Assembly: GCF_907164845.1 (NCBI RefSeq)
Contig: NZ_OU015430.1
Span: 1,478,001 to 1,542,000, forward strand
Length of the DNA stretch: 64,000 bases
Reading direction: 5' to 3'
From: Lysobacter luteus
GTDB lineage: Bacteria; Pseudomonadota; Gammaproteobacteria; Xanthomonadales; Xanthomonadaceae
A model generated the notes under the pieces. The model made no database searches and had not been told where the DNA came from. It saw only the letters and a list, made by a program, of their open reading frames with translations. The translations under genes were made by a program, and so were the position numbers. Each line of letters opens with the position of its first letter. Position 1 is the stretch's first letter. Of this stretch, positions 14,310-27,940 are shown piece by piece.

Positions 14310-15038
14310 TCAGCGGGCTGCGACCGCGGGCTCGGCCTCATCCGCCCAGTTGGACGTGGTCCCGAGTTCGTAATCCAGCCGCACCCAGTCACCGGAGCTG
14401 CGGTCATACAGTGCCCGGACCTGCGCCGGGGTGGTGCCCTCCCCCGCGAATTCGGCCGTACCCATCGCTTCCACCTGGAGGAAGCGGCCGCCGGCGCTCG
14501 CGGCAGTCACGCGGGTGGTCACCAGCTCCACCGCCTGGCTTGAGAACTCCGCGTCGAGCGCGGCATTGACATGCGCGTCCAGTTCGGCAGCCAGCTGGGA
14601 ATCGAGCGGGACCGGGTCCGACGCCGGGTCCGGGTCGCCCAGACGCAGGGCCGGCACGCCGGCTGTGGCCGTCTCGGTGTCGTAGAGAACATCGAACTGG
14701 AACGCGACCCATTCGTCGTCGCCGCCGATGCGGAGCCGGCCTTCACCGGTAACGGTGCGGTCGCGGATGCTGGCGGGCATGACCGCGACCTCGTCCAGAC
14801 GCACCTCGACCTTGCGCTCACCAAACTCCGTCGCAACTGCGCCGATCACCGCTGCCGCCACGGCGGCATCCATCGACTGGTCGCCCTCGATGCGCGAATC
14901 GGGGGCGGTATCCCGCGCCTGCGCGTGCACCCAGTTCGGGCCGGTTGCAGGCTTCTGGGCGATGGCGACCGAGGTCAGCACGCCAGCGGACGCCATCATG
15001 GCGACGAGGACGGATTTGCGAAGAAGGTGACGGTGCAT
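14310..15038 (-). CDS. Exported protein of unknown function
   Basis: A 242-residue protein with a signal peptide (about residues 1-27: a basic MHRHLLRK start, a hydrophobic VLVAMMASAGVLTSVAIA core, and cleavage near AIAQ). The mature part alternates beta-like segments (KVEVRLDEVAVMP, EWVAFQFDVLYDTE, DWVRLDYEL) with an acidic Ala-rich stretch, suggesting a small periplasmic beta domain. It has no cysteines or known motif that I recognise. The Met at 15038 is preceded by AGGAA; a longer frame to 15179 would put residues before the signal peptide and is rejected. It is followed by rarA with about 100 bp between. Confidence 0.65.
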   Translation of the reverse strand: MHRHLLRKSVLVAMMASAGVLTSVAIAQKPATGPNWVHAQARDTAPDSRIEGDQSMDAAVAAAVIGAVATEFGERKVEVRLDEVAVMPASIRDRTVTGEGRLRIGGDDEWVAFQFDVLYDTETATAGVPALRLGDPDPASDPVPLDSQLAAELDAHVNAALDAEFSSQAVELVTTRVTAASAGGRFLQVEAMGTAEFAGEGTTPAQVRALYDRSSGDWVRLDYELGTTSNWADEAEPAVAAR

Positions 15039-15183
15039 TGCGGGTTCCTGCGGCGCCGGGACGTGGCGCATGGACCGCACTGTGGACGCGGCACCGTCGA
15101 GGGGCCGTGATCCCAAGTCATTGAAAATGAACGGATCATGTTCATGACCCCGCACACGACTGGAGATGCCGCGCCGCAAACGA

Positions 15184-15209
15184 AAACGGCGAGGAAGCCC
15201 TCGCCGTTT
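15184..15209 (-). terminator. Intrinsic terminator of lolA
   Basis: A perfect 11-bp stem (AAACGGCGAGG and CCTCGCCGTTT) with a 4-nt loop lies 22 bp beyond the lolA stop and is followed on the minus strand by a T-rich tract (TTTTCGTTT). Confidence 0.85.
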
Positions 15210-15230
15210 CCCACGCCACGCGCGTGCTGT

Positions 15231-15860
15231 TCAGCCGCCGCCGATCACGTCCACGCCCTTGGCCGGGGTGTACTTGAAGGTATCCGCTGCAAAGCGGGGA
15301 TTGCGCTGCCAACCGGTAAACCGGATTTCCGTGCGCTGGCCGATTGCGTCCACCACCTCCATCTTCACCAGGGCGGCTTCATCGAAGCCCAACCGGGCGC
15401 TGCGGAAACTGGCTTCCTGGCCGTCCCGCGGGGTCAGCTTGAGCCAGGACACGCCGTTGGCTTCGCCGCTCTCCTCCACCTGGAACATGGCGTCCAGCCG
15501 CGCAGGCTCGAACAGCGCCGCAAGCGGGCTGCTCTGCTCTTCGATCCCCTGCTCGCGCACGGTCACCTGGGCGAGATCCGGGTCGTAGATCCACACCTTC
15601 TTGCCGTCCGCGACGATCAACTGCGGATACGGCTTGGTGTACTCCCAGCGGAACAGGCGCGGGACCGACAGTTGCACTTCACCGCTGGAGGTCTCCTTGA
15701 GCTTGCCCTGCGAGGTATACACCTGCTGCACGAACTGCCCATCCAGGCCCTTCAGGCCCTTGGTGAAGGTGTCGAGGTCGTCGCGGGCACCGGCAAAGGC
15801 ACTGCCGGCAGTGACGGCGCACAACAGCAGGCCGGTGGTCCAGCGGGTCATCTGCTTCAT
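15231..15860 (-). CDS. lolA: Outer-membrane lipoprotein carrier protein LolA
   Basis: A 209-residue periplasmic chaperone that carries lipoproteins from the LolCDE complex to LolB at the outer membrane. It has a signal peptide (residues 1-23, ending AFA) and the LolA beta-barrel pattern: GLDGQFVQQVYTSQGKLKET, PRLFRWEYTKPYPQLIVADG, KKVWIYDPDLAQVTV. The length matches LolA. It sits 97 bp behind ftsK on the same strand; the ftsK-lolA-rarA neighbourhood is conserved in many gammaproteobacteria. A strong terminator follows. Confidence 0.96.
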   Translation of the reverse strand: MKQMTRWTTGLLLCAVTAGSAFAGARDDLDTFTKGLKGLDGQFVQQVYTSQGKLKETSSGEVQLSVPRLFRWEYTKPYPQLIVADGKKVWIYDPDLAQVTVREQGIEEQSSPLAALFEPARLDAMFQVEESGEANGVSWLKLTPRDGQEASFRSARLGFDEAALVKMEVVDAIGQRTEIRFTGWQRNPRFAADTFKYTPAKGVDVIGGG

Positions 15861-15957
15861 TCAATCGGTCTCCGATCAGCGTGGTCGCAGTGTGTGGGGA
15901 CGAAGCTGAACGGGTGTTCGATGCCGGAGACGTCCGTTCACCTGCGCCCGTCGCCCC

Positions 15958-18318
15958 CTAGTCGCGTGGCGGCGGCGGGGCCAGCACGCTGCGGTCGCCG
16001 TTGTGTTCGGCCGGCGACACGACTCCGGCAGCCTCCATTGCCTCTACCAGCCGGGCGGCCCGGTTGTAGCCGATCTTGAGCCGGCGCTGCACGCCGGAGA
16101 TCGACGCGCGACGGGTCTCGGTCACCACGCGCACCGCCTCGTCGTACAGCGGGTCCGACTCATCGCCGGCACTGGCGCTCTCGGGCAGGCCGGTGGCACC
16201 GACGACCACACCGTCGCCCATGGTCTGTACGTCCTCAAGCACGCCCTCGATGTAATCGGGCTTGCCGCCGACCTGCTTGAGGTGCTCGACCACCCGGTGC
16301 ACTTCCTCGTCCGACACGAACGCGCCATGCACGCGCTCGGGCATCGCCGTGCCCGGCGGCAGGTACAGCATGTCGCCGTTGCCCAGCAGCGCCTCGGCGC
16401 CGGACTGGTCGAGGATGGTCCGCGAATCGATCTTGCTCGACACCTGGAACGCGATGCGGGTCGGGATGTTGGCCTTGATCAGGCCGGTGATGACGTCGAC
16501 CGAGGGACGCTGGGTCGCGAGGATCAGGTGGATGCCGGCCGCGCGCGCCTTCTGCGCCAGCCGCGCGATCAGCTCCTCCACCTTCTTGCCGACGATCATC
16601 ATCATGTCGGCGAATTCGTCGATGAAGATGACGATGTGCGGCAGCGGCTCCAGCTGCGGCGGCGCCTCGTCGATGTCGGGGTTGGGCTTGAACAGCGGGT
16701 CCAGCATCGGCTGGCCGGCCTCGATCGCGTCGCGCACCTTCTTGTTGAACCCGGCAAGGTTGCGCACGCCGACGGTCGACATCAGCTTGTAGCGGCGCTC
16801 CATCTCGGCCACGCACCAGCGCAGGCCGTTGGCGGCCTCCTTCATGTCGGTCACGACCGGCGCAAGCAGGTGCGGGATGCCCTCGTAGACGCTCAGCTCG
16901 AGCATCTTGGGGTCGATCATCAGCATCCGCAGGTCCTTCGCAGAGGCCTTGTAGAGCAGGCTCAGGACCATCGCGTTGACGGCCACGGACTTGCCCGAGC
17001 CGGTGGTGCCGGCCACAAGCAGGTGCGGCATGCGCGCCAGGTCGGCTACCGTCGGGCGGCCGGAAATGTCCTTGCCCAGCGCCAGCGTCAGCGGGCTGTG
17101 GGACTTGTCGTACTCCTTGGACCGCAGGAGTTCGGACAGGTAGATCATTTCGCGCTGGGTGTTCGGCGTTTCCAGGCCGATGACCGACTTGCCGGGGATC
17201 ACGTCGACCACGCGCACCGACTTCACCGACAGGCCGCGGGCGATATCCTTGTCGAGCGAGCTGATCTGGCTGACCTTGATGCCTGGTGCCGGCTCGATCT
17301 CGAAACGGGTGATCACCGGCCCGGGGTAGGCACCGACCACGTTGGCGTCGATGCGGAAGTCCTTGAGCTTGAACTCGATCTGGCGCGACAGCGTTTCCAG
17401 CGTCTCGGGGCTGTAGCCCTTGGGCTGCGGTTTGGGGTCGTCGAGGAGCGCCAGCGGCGGGATGCCGGTGCCGTCACCAACGTGGAACAGCGGGATCTGC
17501 TGCTCGCGCTTGGCCCGGTCGCTCTTCTCGACCGTTGCAGGTGCCGGCGGCTCGATCTTGACCGGCGCCCGCTTCGCCCGCAGCTCGGTGTCGACCTTGC
17601 GGACCTCCTCGCGCTCCTCGCGCATCGCGCGGGTCTGCTGCCATTCGGTCGCCTGGCGGCTGCCGCGCCGGAACAGCCGCGACAGCACCGGGCCAAGGGC
17701 AAGCACCCACTGGCCGATCCGGTCCATCACGGTGAACCAGGAAATGCCGGTGGCCAGCGTCACCGACACCAGCAGCAACGCCAGCAGGAACAGATTGCCG
17801 CCGACCGGACCGAAGCCGCTGTACAGCGAGCGCCCGACCAGCTGGCCCAGGATGCCGCCCGCTCCCGCCGAGAAATCGAGCACCGGTCCGATCCGCAGTT
17901 GCAGCAGTCCGGTGGCCGACACCAGGAACCCGACGATGCCCACCAGCCGCAGGGCCGGCCCGAACTCGGCATCCTCGTCGACGTCGGCGTCGGCCCGGAA
18001 CAGCGCGATCCACGCAATCAGGCCCAGCACCACCGGCAGCAGGAACGCCACGTAGCCGGTCAGATACAGCAGGATGTCGGCCAGCCATGCGCCAACCTGC
18101 CCGCCGCGGTTGTGCAGCGGCGCCGTGACGCTCCCGGACTGCGACCAGCTCGGGTCGGTCGGGGAAAAGGTGACCAGGCACACCAGCAGGTACAGCAGCA
18201 ACGGCGCGATGAGGATCAGCGCGATGTCGCGGGTCAGCCGCTGACGGCGCGTCGAGGGCTCGGCGCGGGTCTGGTCGGGGGTCTTTTTCCTGCGGGTTGC
18301 GGTCGAGGCTTGCGCCAC
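15958..18318 (-). CDS. ftsK: DNA translocase FtsK
   Basis: A 786-residue septal DNA pump. The N-terminal 200 residues hold four or five transmembrane helices, followed by a short charged linker, the alpha/beta translocase domain ([21 protein letters not shown] region; Walker A GTTGSGKS; Walker [14 protein letters not shown]) and the C-terminal gamma winged helix ([20 protein letters not shown]) that reads KOPS and activates XerD. It is much shorter than E. coli FtsK because the linker is short, which is usual outside enterics. The start is GTG with a weak ribosome-binding site. It lies 10 kb from the dif-like site on which it would act. Confidence 0.97.
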   Translation of the reverse strand: MAQASTATRRKKTPDQTRAEPSTRRQRLTRDIALILIAPLLLYLLVCLVTFSPTDPSWSQSGSVTAPLHNRGGQVGAWLADILLYLTGYVAFLLPVVLGLIAWIALFRADADVDEDAEFGPALRLVGIVGFLVSATGLLQLRIGPVLDFSAGAGGILGQLVGRSLYSGFGPVGGNLFLLALLLVSVTLATGISWFTVMDRIGQWVLALGPVLSRLFRRGSRQATEWQQTRAMREEREEVRKVDTELRAKRAPVKIEPPAPATVEKSDRAKREQQIPLFHVGDGTGIPPLALLDDPKPQPKGYSPETLETLSRQIEFKLKDFRIDANVVGAYPGPVITRFEIEPAPGIKVSQISSLDKDIARGLSVKSVRVVDVIPGKSVIGLETPNTQREMIYLSELLRSKEYDKSHSPLTLALGKDISGRPTVADLARMPHLLVAGTTGSGKSVAVNAMVLSLLYKASAKDLRMLMIDPKMLELSVYEGIPHLLAPVVTDMKEAANGLRWCVAEMERRYKLMSTVGVRNLAGFNKKVRDAIEAGQPMLDPLFKPNPDIDEAPPQLEPLPHIVIFIDEFADMMMIVGKKVEELIARLAQKARAAGIHLILATQRPSVDVITGLIKANIPTRIAFQVSSKIDSRTILDQSGAEALLGNGDMLYLPPGTAMPERVHGAFVSDEEVHRVVEHLKQVGGKPDYIEGVLEDVQTMGDGVVVGATGLPESASAGDESDPLYDEAVRVVTETRRASISGVQRRLKIGYNRAARLVEAMEAAGVVSPAEHNGDRSVLAPPPPRD

Positions 18319-18430
18319 CGTAATGCTCTGCCTTAGCTAGATAACGTTAGTCATTGAATATACGTATTAAACGACCAACGCGACAGCGGACCCGCCGGCG
18401 CCGTCCCAGGCGGGGCGGGTCGCAACCGTT

Positions 18431-19501
18431 CTACAGCTTCATGTCCATCAGCGCCGGATGGACCAACTTGCCGCCTTCAACGTTGATGCCGCGCGCCAGC
18501 GCGGGGTCGTCACGCCAGGCGCCACCGGCCGCGAGCCGGTTGACCCACGGCAGGATCGCCGCGCAGATGGCCTGCGAGCTGGTCTGCGGCACCGAGCCGG
18601 GCATGTTGGTCACGCAGAAGTGGGTCACGCCCTCCTCCACGTAGGTCGGCTCCTTCCAGGTGGTCGGGCGCGAGGTCTCGAAGCAACCACCCTGGTCGAT
18701 CGAGATGTCCACCACCACGCTGCCATCCTGCATGCCCTTCAGCATTTCGCGGGTCAGCACGCGCGGCGCCTTGGCACCGGTCACCAGCACGGCACCGACC
18801 ACCAGGTCGGCCGAGGCGACCTCGCGGGCCACGACGTCGTGGTACGGGTAGAGCGCGGTGACGTTGGGGCCCAGCGCCATCATCTCGTCCATGCGATCGG
18901 TCCGCATCTCGAACACCGTGACGTTGGCGCCACCGGCCGCGGCCAGTGCCGCCGCGGCGCCACCCGCCTTGCCGGCGCCGAACACCACCACCTTGCCGCG
19001 CTCGGTCGACGGCAGGCCGCCGAGCAGCTTGCCCTTGCCGCCCTGCGGCTGGTGCAGCAGCGTTGTGCCGACCTGGGTGGCGATCTTGCCGGCGATGATC
19101 GACATCGGGGCCAGCAGCGGCAGGTCGCCGTTGGGCAGCTCGACGGTCTCGAAGGCGACGGCGGTCAGGCCGATGTCGAGCAGCCGGCGGGTCAGCTCCG
19201 GCTCGGCCGCCAGGTGCAGGTAGCAGAAAAGCAGGTGGTCCTTGCGCAGGTGCTGCAGGTCGCCGGCGATCGGCTCCTTCACCTTCACGATCATCTCGGA
19301 CTTGCCGTAGAGCTCAGCGGCGTCGGCGGCGATGTTCACGCCCAGGCGGACGTACTCGTCATCGCTGAAGCCGCTCTTGATGCCGGCGTCCTTCTCCAGC
19401 CAGACCTCGTGGCCACGCTTGACCAGGTCGCCGGCGGCGGCCGGTACGAGCGCGACGCGCCCTTCGAGGGTCTTGGTTTCCTTCGGTACACCGATACGCA
19501 T
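18431..19501 (-). CDS. ald: Alanine dehydrogenase
   Basis: A 356-residue NAD-dependent L-alanine dehydrogenase, interconverting alanine with pyruvate and ammonia. The start MRIGVPKETK and the substrate-site stretch (EKDAG, KVKEP) are typical. The Rossmann motif is GAGKAGG (about residue 174), and the family block DISIDQGGCFETSRPTTW precedes the NMPG motif. An internal HWHYQW-type frame on the opposite side is unrelated. A GGAGAG ribosome-binding site lies 7 bp before the ATG. The gene is preceded by an unusual structured leader with an intrinsic terminator (19525-19550), so expression is probably controlled by transcription attenuation. Divergent to trxB. Confidence 0.96.
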   Translation of the reverse strand: MRIGVPKETKTLEGRVALVPAAAGDLVKRGHEVWLEKDAGIKSGFSDDEYVRLGVNIAADAAELYGKSEMIVKVKEPIAGDLQHLRKDHLLFCYLHLAAEPELTRRLLDIGLTAVAFETVELPNGDLPLLAPMSIIAGKIATQVGTTLLHQPQGGKGKLLGGLPSTERGKVVVFGAGKAGGAAAALAAAGGANVTVFEMRTDRMDEMMALGPNVTALYPYHDVVAREVASADLVVGAVLVTGAKAPRVLTREMLKGMQDGSVVVDISIDQGGCFETSRPTTWKEPTYVEEGVTHFCVTNMPGSVPQTSSQAICAAILPWVNRLAAGGAWRDDPALARGINVEGGKLVHPALMDMKL

Positions 19502-19524
19502 TGCGCTGCTCTCCGCTATGCCAG

Positions 19525-19550
19525 AAAAAAACGCCGCGTCGGAGCGGCGT
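19525..19550 (-). terminator. Intrinsic terminator inside the ald leader (attenuator candidate)
   Basis: On the minus strand ACGCCGC, a 6-nt loop and GCGGCGT form a 7-bp stem followed directly by a run of seven T. It lies 24 bp upstream of the ald start and just before the ald Shine-Dalgarno sequence, so it would stop transcription before ald unless overcome. It could also be the end of a small RNA. Confidence 0.8.
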
Positions 19551-19570
19551 CTGGCCAGGTTGTGTGGGTT

Positions 19571-20706
<1,136 letters not shown>

Positions 20707-20757
20707 CCGCCCTGCCGCGCGGATTGCTCCCCGCGCGCTTCGGGCGAAGATGAAGGC

Positions 20758-21924
20758 ATGTCCGACGTCCGACTGATCGACCAACTGGACACCATCGCTG
20801 CCACGGCGTGGGATGGACTGCACGACGGCACCAATCCGTTCGTCGCGCACGCCTTCCTGTCAGGGCTGGAGACGCATGGCTGCCTGCGGCCCGAATGGGG
20901 CTGGACGCCACGCCACCTGACCCTGTGGCGCGATGGCGCCCTGGTGGCCGCCGCGCCGGGCTACCTCAAGCACAACTCGCACGGCGAATTCGTGTTCGAC
21001 CACGCCTGGGCCCATGCGTATGCGCAACACGGCCTGGAGTACTTCCCCAAGCAGCTGTGCGCGGTGCCCTACTCGCCCGTGACCGGCCCGCGCCTGCTTG
21101 CCGCTACCGGCGGCGAACGCCAAGCACTGCTGGCAGCCATGGTTGCGACGGCGTCAGATGCGGGGCTTTCGTCGGCGCACGTCAATTTCCACACGGCAGC
21201 CGAAGACAGCGGCTTCGGTGAAGACTGGCTTCCCCGGGTCGACGTGCAATACCAGTGGCACAACGACGCGGGCTGGCGTGACTTCGCCGATTACCTGGAC
21301 GCGTTCGACCACCGGCACCGCAAGAACATCCGGCAGGAGCGTGCGAAGGTCGCCCGCGCCGGGATCGGGTACCGGGTAGTCGACGGTAGTGACGCGACGC
21401 CGGCCGACCTGGCGACGATGCATCGTTTCTACCGGCAGACCTTCGCCGAATACGGCAACCACCCGGCGCTGACGCTGGCATTCCTGGACCACCTGGCCGA
21501 GACCATGCCCCGGTCGCTGGTACTGGTGATCGCCGAGCGGGCCAACGGCGCGGCAGTGGCCGGGGCGCTTTGCCTGCGCGGTCGCGACACGCTGTACGGG
21601 CGTTACTGGGGCGCCACCGAGACGATCCCCGGCCTGCACTTCGAGACCTGCTACTACCAGGGCATCGAGTACTGCCTGCGCAACGGGCTGTCGCGATTCG
21701 AGCCCGGCGCGCAGGGCGAGCACAAGCTGGCGCGGGGGTTCCTGCCGCGCACGGTCCGCAGCCGCCACTGGATCGCGCACCCCGCCTTCCGGGAGGCCCT
21801 GCGCACCTGGTGCACGGACGAAGCCGAGGCGGTTCGCCGCTACTCGCAGACCCTCGCGTCGCGTTCGCCGTTCAAGTCCACCCCATCCACCCGGGCGCGC
21901 AGCGATGCCGATCCGCCTGCCTGA
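20758..21924 (+). CDS. FemAB/GNAT-fold acyltransferase-like protein (COG3146 type)
   Basis: A 388-residue protein of the peptidogalycan-biosynthesis/FemAB-like family (DUF482), two tandem GNAT folds. Family traits visible are SPFVxHxFL-like NPFVAHAFLSGLE, the aromatic FDHAWAHAY, VPYSPVTGPRLL, an RKNIRQERAKV basic helix and HFETCYYQGIEYC followed by FEPGAQGEHKLARGF. The reaction is not established for this family; transfer of an amino acid or acyl group is suspected. No signal peptide, so it is cytoplasmic. It overlaps aat by 20 bp, giving an operon with a tRNA-dependent aminoacyltransferase of the same superfamily. Confidence 0.85.
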   Translation: MSDVRLIDQLDTIAATAWDGLHDGTNPFVAHAFLSGLETHGCLRPEWGWTPRHLTLWRDGALVAAAPGYLKHNSHGEFVFDHAWAHAYAQHGLEYFPKQLCAVPYSPVTGPRLLAATGGERQALLAAMVATASDAGLSSAHVNFHTAAEDSGFGEDWLPRVDVQYQWHNDAGWRDFADYLDAFDHRHRKNIRQERAKVARAGIGYRVVDGSDATPADLATMHRFYRQTFAEYGNHPALTLAFLDHLAETMPRSLVLVIAERANGAAVAGALCLRGRDTLYGRYWGATETIPGLHFETCYYQGIEYCLRNGLSRFEPGAQGEHKLARGFLPRTVRSRHWIAHPAFREALRTWCTDEAEAVRRYSQTLASRSPFKSTPSTRARSDADPPA

Positions 21925-22633
21925 GCTGCCCGCGGATCCGGACGGGCCATTCCCGGACCCGCGTACTGCGCTGCGCAAACCCGACGGGCTGCTGGCGATG
22001 GGCGGTGACCTGACAGTGACGCGGCTGCTAAACGCCTACGCGCACGGGGTGTTTCCCTGGTATTCCGACGGCCAGCCGCTGCTGTGGTGGTCGCCCGACC
22101 CCCGGACCGTGTTCCGAACCGAGGGTGTCCGCCTGTCGACCCGGATGCGGCGCACGTTGCGCCGGTCGGGCTGGACCGTCCAAGCGGACACCGACTTTGA
22201 ACGGGTCATCGATGCCTGCGCCTCGATCCCCCGGGACGGCCAACCCGGCACGTGGATCACGCCGGCGATGCGCGCGGCCTACCTGCGGCTGCACCAGCTT
22301 GGCCACGCGCACTCGGTGGAGGTGCGTGAAGGCGACAGGCTCGTCGGTGGGCTGTACGGGGTGGCCATCGGGCGCATGTTCTTTGGCGAGAGCATGTTCA
22401 GCGCCGCGTCCGGCGGATCCAAGGTGGCGTTGGCAGGCCTGTGCCGCCGGCTGGCCGAGTGGGAGTGGCCGCTGCTCGACGCCCAGGTCGAGAATCCGCA
22501 CCTGCTCACCCTGGGGGCGGAGTCGTGGCCACGTGAGCGGTTCCTGCAGGCGATCGCACCGCTGGTCGCGACGCAGGAGTCTTTCGATTGGCGGACCCGG
22601 TTCGGCGTGCTGCCCGCCCGGGCGTTGGCCTGA
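21905..22633 (+). CDS. aat: Leucyl/phenylalanyl-tRNA-protein transferase
   Basis: A 242-residue cytoplasmic enzyme that adds Leu or Phe from its tRNA to proteins with N-terminal Arg or Lys, creating a primary destabilising residue. Family motifs include FPDPRTALRKPDGLLAMGGD, HGVFPWYSDGQPLLWWSPDPR, YLRLHQLGHAHSVE, GGLYGVAIGRMFFGESMFS and LLDAQVENPHL. It belongs to the GNAT superfamily. Its start lies inside the preceding gene. The products of clpS and clpA, which recognise and degrade its substrates, are encoded 0.4-3 kb away. Confidence 0.97.
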   Translation: MPIRLPELPADPDGPFPDPRTALRKPDGLLAMGGDLTVTRLLNAYAHGVFPWYSDGQPLLWWSPDPRTVFRTEGVRLSTRMRRTLRRSGWTVQADTDFERVIDACASIPRDGQPGTWITPAMRAAYLRLHQLGHAHSVEVREGDRLVGGLYGVAIGRMFFGESMFSAASGGSKVALAGLCRRLAEWEWPLLDAQVENPHLLTLGAESWPRERFLQAIAPLVATQESFDWRTRFGVLPARALA

Positions 22634-22735
22634 ATGCCTGTGTTCCCGGCTTTTGCCTGATCGGCCACATCGTGGCAGAATGCCCGGCTTCGCGGCCGCG
22701 TTTCGCGCCGCCTGACCGCAGCAACCAGGAAACAC

Positions 22736-22954
22736 ATGGCAAAAGACGACGTGATCGAATTCGAGGGCACGGTGGCGGAAACACTTCCGAACACCATGTT
22801 CCGTGTGCGCCTCGAAAACGGGCACGAAATCATTGCCCACATCTCGGGGAGGATGCGCAAGAACTACATCCGCATCCTCACCGGCGACAAGGTCAAGGTG
22901 GAAATGACCCCGTACGATCTGACCAAGGGACGCATCACCTACCGCATGAAGTAA
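22736..22954 (+). CDS. infA: Translation initiation factor IF-1
   Basis: A 72-residue single OB-fold protein that occupies the ribosomal A site during initiation. The sequence [19 protein letters not shown] through [16 protein letters not shown] is nearly invariant across proteobacteria, and the length is exact. It lies 102 bp after aat and before clpA on the opposite strand, the aat-infA-clpA order found in many gammaproteobacteria. A bidirectional terminator follows. Confidence 0.98.
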   Translation: MAKDDVIEFEGTVAETLPNTMFRVRLENGHEIIAHISGRMRKNYIRILTGDKVKVEMTPYDLTKGRITYRMK

Positions 22955-22975
22955 TCGCGGTAAGTTACTGAAAGA

Positions 22976-22998
22976 AAAGGCGGCCATTGGCCGCCTTT
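22976..22998. terminator. Bidirectional terminator between infA and clpA
   Basis: A perfect 10-bp stem (AAAGGCGGCC and GGCCGCCTTT) with a 3-nt loop lies between two converging genes, with A-rich sequence on the left and T-rich on the right so that it can end transcription in both directions. Confidence 0.9.
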
Positions 22999-23021
22999 CT
23001 TCGTTCCCGGCTTGTGCATGC

Positions 23022-25292
<2,271 letters not shown>

Positions 25293-25438
25293 TGGAAAGC
25301 CTCTGAAAGCTGTTGCGGTCCTAGATGGGGGTGCCCGCATGCTTTTCCATGTCACCCCAGCGCGGTGGAAGGGTCACGATGCGGCCGGTTCCGCTTCCAT
25401 TTATCCAACGAACGATGCGGTGCCTGCAGGCCTCCCGG

Positions 25439-25759
25439 TCACGCTTTTTCCATCGTGCACAACAAGGGATGCTGGTTCAGTCGCGAGAACTCGTTGACCT
25501 GTGCCACCTTCGATTCGGCCACTTCCCGCGTGAAAACCCCGCATACGCCCCTGCCCCGCGTGTGCACGTGGAGCATGATCTGGGTGGCCTTCTCGGCGGT
25601 CATCGGGAAAAACCGCATCAGCACCTCGACGACGAAATCCATCGGGGTGTAGTCGTCGTTGAGCAGCAGCACGGAATACAACGGCGGGCGCGCGACTTCG
25701 GGCTTGCTGGTCTCGACCAGGGCACCGTGGTGGTGGTCGTGTTCGGGCGATCTTGGCAT
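25439..25759 (-). CDS. clpS: ClpA adaptor protein ClpS
   Basis: A 106-residue adaptor that binds N-degron residues (Leu, Phe, Trp, Tyr) and delivers substrates to ClpA. The core [23 protein letters not shown] with the following MRFF and [20 protein letters not shown] is diagnostic; the N-terminal tail is His-rich and disordered. The Met at 25759 is chosen because it lies just before that tail. Upstream gene of clpA. Confidence 0.97.
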   Translation of the reverse strand: MPRSPEHDHHHGALVETSKPEVARPPLYSVLLLNDDYTPMDFVVEVLMRFFPMTAEKATQIMLHVHTRGRGVCGVFTREVAESKVAQVNEFSRLNQHPLLCTMEKA

Positions 25760-25849
25760 CGGTGGATTATAGGTCGCCCGGCCGCCGGAGCGATGGACGG
25801 CGACACGGTGGGATCGGCAGAATGAACGCCTCAATCGGGGGATCCGCCA

Positions 25850-26320
25850 ATGAAGATGCTGCCTGTCATCCTGCTACTCACCACCGCGCTCGCCGCCGGC
25901 GCCGCGGCTGCCGAAGCCGACCCTGCCGTCGCCAGCCAGCTCGACGCGCTCGGTACGAGCTACGAGATCGACGAGGACGGCGACTACATGATGGTGTTCG
26001 AGGCCGGCGAAGGCCGCAGCCAGCTCGTGTACATCCGGTCCCCCATCTACGAGTACGGCGCCCACACGATCCGCGAAATCTGGTCGCCGGCATACCGCGC
26101 CGAGAACGGCGCGTTCCCGGCATTGGTCGCCAACCACCTGCTCGAGGCCAGCAACGACACCAAGCTCGGCGCCTGGACCAAGCAGGGCGAGTACGCGGTA
26201 TTCGTCGTCAAGGTCTCGGGCGATGCGAGCAACGAGGAGATCCGCGACGCGATGACCGCCGCCAGCGAGGCCGCCGACGAGATGGAAATCGAACTCACCG
26301 GCGGCGGGGACGACTTCTGA
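25850..26320 (+). CDS. Exported YbjN-like protein
   Basis: A 156-residue protein with a signal peptide (about residues 1-20) and one YbjN-like alpha/beta domain: [20 protein letters not shown] at the start, [18 protein letters not shown] in the middle and an acidic C-terminal helix ([20 protein letters not shown]). YbjN domains resemble type III secretion chaperones in fold; what this exported form does is unknown. It is followed 1 bp later by the NUDIX gene, so it probably heads the operon with the NUDIX hydrolase, mnmA and hflD. Family placement is by pattern only. Confidence 0.65.
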   Translation: MKMLPVILLLTTALAAGAAAAEADPAVASQLDALGTSYEIDEDGDYMMVFEAGEGRSQLVYIRSPIYEYGAHTIREIWSPAYRAENGAFPALVANHLLEASNDTKLGAWTKQGEYAVFVVKVSGDASNEEIRDAMTAASEAADEMEIELTGGGDDF

Positions 26321-26321
26321 G

Positions 26322-26798
26322 GTGACCTATCGCGAAGGCCGCTTCTGGCAACCCGACGTCACCGTGGCGACCGTAGTCGTGCGCGACGGGCGGTTGCTGA
26401 TGGTCGAGGAGATGGCCAGCGGCCGGCAGGTCCTGAACCAGCCCGCCGGCCACCTGGAGCCCGACGAGAGCCTGCACGACGCCGCCCTGCGCGAGACGCT
26501 CGAGGAAACCGGCTGGCACGTGCGGCTGACGGCGTTCATCGGCGCCTACCAGTGGAAGTCTCCGGACCAGGTCGATCGGCCGGGGCGCCACTACCTGCGC
26601 TTCGCGTTCTCGGCCGAGCCGGTGAGCCATGACCCCGACCGGGCGCTGGACACCGGCATCATCCAGGCGCAGTGGATGAGCCCGGCCGACCTGCTGGATG
26701 CCTCGGCACGCCACCGCAGCCCGCTGGTGTGGGACACGGTGGCCGATTACCTCGGCGGTCGCCGCTACCCGCTCGACCTCGCCCGGCAGCTGGCATGA
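26322..26798 (+). CDS. nudJ: NUDIX hydrolase, NudJ type
   Basis: A 158-residue phosphatase or pyrophosphohydrolase. The NUDIX box [20 protein letters not shown] followed by TGW fits the Gx5Ex7REUxEExGU signature. In E. coli, NudJ acts on thiamine pyrimidine diphosphates and nucleoside di- and triphosphates and its gene precedes mnmA and hflD, the same order as here. The start is GTG, 1 bp after the preceding stop, and the stop overlaps the mnmA start (ATGA). Substrate specificity is inferred from gene order. Confidence 0.85.
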   Translation: MTYREGRFWQPDVTVATVVVRDGRLLMVEEMASGRQVLNQPAGHLEPDESLHDAALRETLEETGWHVRLTAFIGAYQWKSPDQVDRPGRHYLRFAFSAEPVSHDPDRALDTGIIQAQWMSPADLLDASARHRSPLVWDTVADYLGGRRYPLDLARQLA

Positions 26799-27940
26799 GC
26801 ACGCCGGCAAGGACCGGCACCGGCAATGGTGCGCGGACCATCGTCGGGCTGTCGGGTGGTGTCGACTCGTCGGTCGCGGCACTGCTGCTTCGCGACGCCG
26901 GCGAACCGGTCGCCGGGCTGTTCATGCAGAACTGGGCCGACGACGGCAGCGGCGACTGCCGCGCCGAGGACGACCGCCGCGACGCGGTCGCCGTGGCCGG
27001 GCGCCTGGGCATCCCGATCCATTTCCGCGACTTCTCCGGCGAGTACTGGAGCGGCGTGTTCGAACACTTCCTGGCCGAGTACGCCGCCGGCCGTACGCCC
27101 AACCCGGACGTACTCTGCAACCGCGAGATCAAGTTCAAGCACTTCCTCGACGCGGCCCGCGAACTGGGCGCGGAGGCCATCGCAACCGGGCACTACGCCC
27201 GCGTGGCGCACCAGCGCGGCCACTGGCGGCTCCTGAGGGGGGTCGACCGCGGCAAGGACCAGAGCTACTTCCTGCACCAGCTCGGACAGGCACAGTTGTC
27301 GGCCACCCGATTTCCGCTCGGCGAGCTGCCAAAGGAGCAGGTCCGACGCATCGCCCGCGAGGCCGGGCTCCCGACGGCGGAGAAGAAGGACTCCACCGGC
27401 ATCTGCTTCATCGGAGAGCGCGATTTCCGCGAGTTCCTCGGCCGCTACCTGCCCGCGCGCCAGGGCGAGATGCGAACGCCCGACGGCCAGCAGGTGGGTG
27501 AGCATCCGGGCGTGTTCTATTTCACCTTGGGGCAGCGCGAGGGGCTCCACCTGGGTGGGGTTCGCGGATTTGCCGCCGCACCTTGGTACGTCGTCGGCAA
27601 GGACGTCGCCACCAACACGCTGTACGTTGACCAGGGCAGCGACAGCCCCTACCTCCAGTCCACGCGGCTGCGGACGGAGGTGGCCCACTGGGTCGCCGGA
27701 AGCGTCTTGGGCGAGGGCTTCACTTGTACCGCCCAGACCCGGTACCGCCAGGCCGACGAGCCCTGCGAGGTCACCGTCGGCGACGACGGGACGCTGGAAG
27801 TCCGCTTCGACCGGCCCCAACGTGCAGTGACACCCGGCCAGTCGCTGGTGCTCTACGACGGCGACGAATGCCTCGGCGGCGCCGTGATCGCCGCCACAGA
27901 CGCTCCACTCGAACAACGCCTCAAGGGCCAGATGCCATGA
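26795..27940 (+). CDS. mnmA: tRNA-specific 2-thiouridylase MnmA
   Basis: A 381-residue enzyme that thiolates U34 of Lys, Glu and Gln tRNAs using ATP and sulfur relayed to it. It has the PP-loop SGGVDSS (about residues 20-26), the catalytic Cys108 in [12 protein letters not shown] and the second active Cys204 in [12 protein letters not shown]. The C-terminal domains follow the usual pattern. The start overlaps the NUDIX stop (ATGA) and the stop overlaps the hflD start in the same way. Confidence 0.97.
   Translation: MSTPARTGTGNGARTIVGLSGGVDSSVAALLLRDAGEPVAGLFMQNWADDGSGDCRAEDDRRDAVAVAGRLGIPIHFRDFSGEYWSGVFEHFLAEYAAGRTPNPDVLCNREIKFKHFLDAARELGAEAIATGHYARVAHQRGHWRLLRGVDRGKDQSYFLHQLGQAQLSATRFPLGELPKEQVRRIAREAGLPTAEKKDSTGICFIGERDFREFLGRYLPARQGEMRTPDGQQVGEHPGVFYFTLGQREGLHLGGVRGFAAAPWYVVGKDVATNTLYVDQGSDSPYLQSTRLRTEVAHWVAGSVLGEGFTCTAQTRYRQADEPCEVTVGDDGTLEVRFDRPQRAVTPGQSLVLYDGDECLGGAVIAATDAPLEQRLKGQMP

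Noticed and set aside
16003-18336. A 777-codon plus-strand open frame opposite ftsK
   Set aside because: Shadow of ftsK; no family pattern.
18389-18421. Hairpin GACCCGCC/GGCGGGTC as terminator of ald
   Set aside because: The 8-bp stem has a long loop and no T-run on the minus strand, so the call is too weak.
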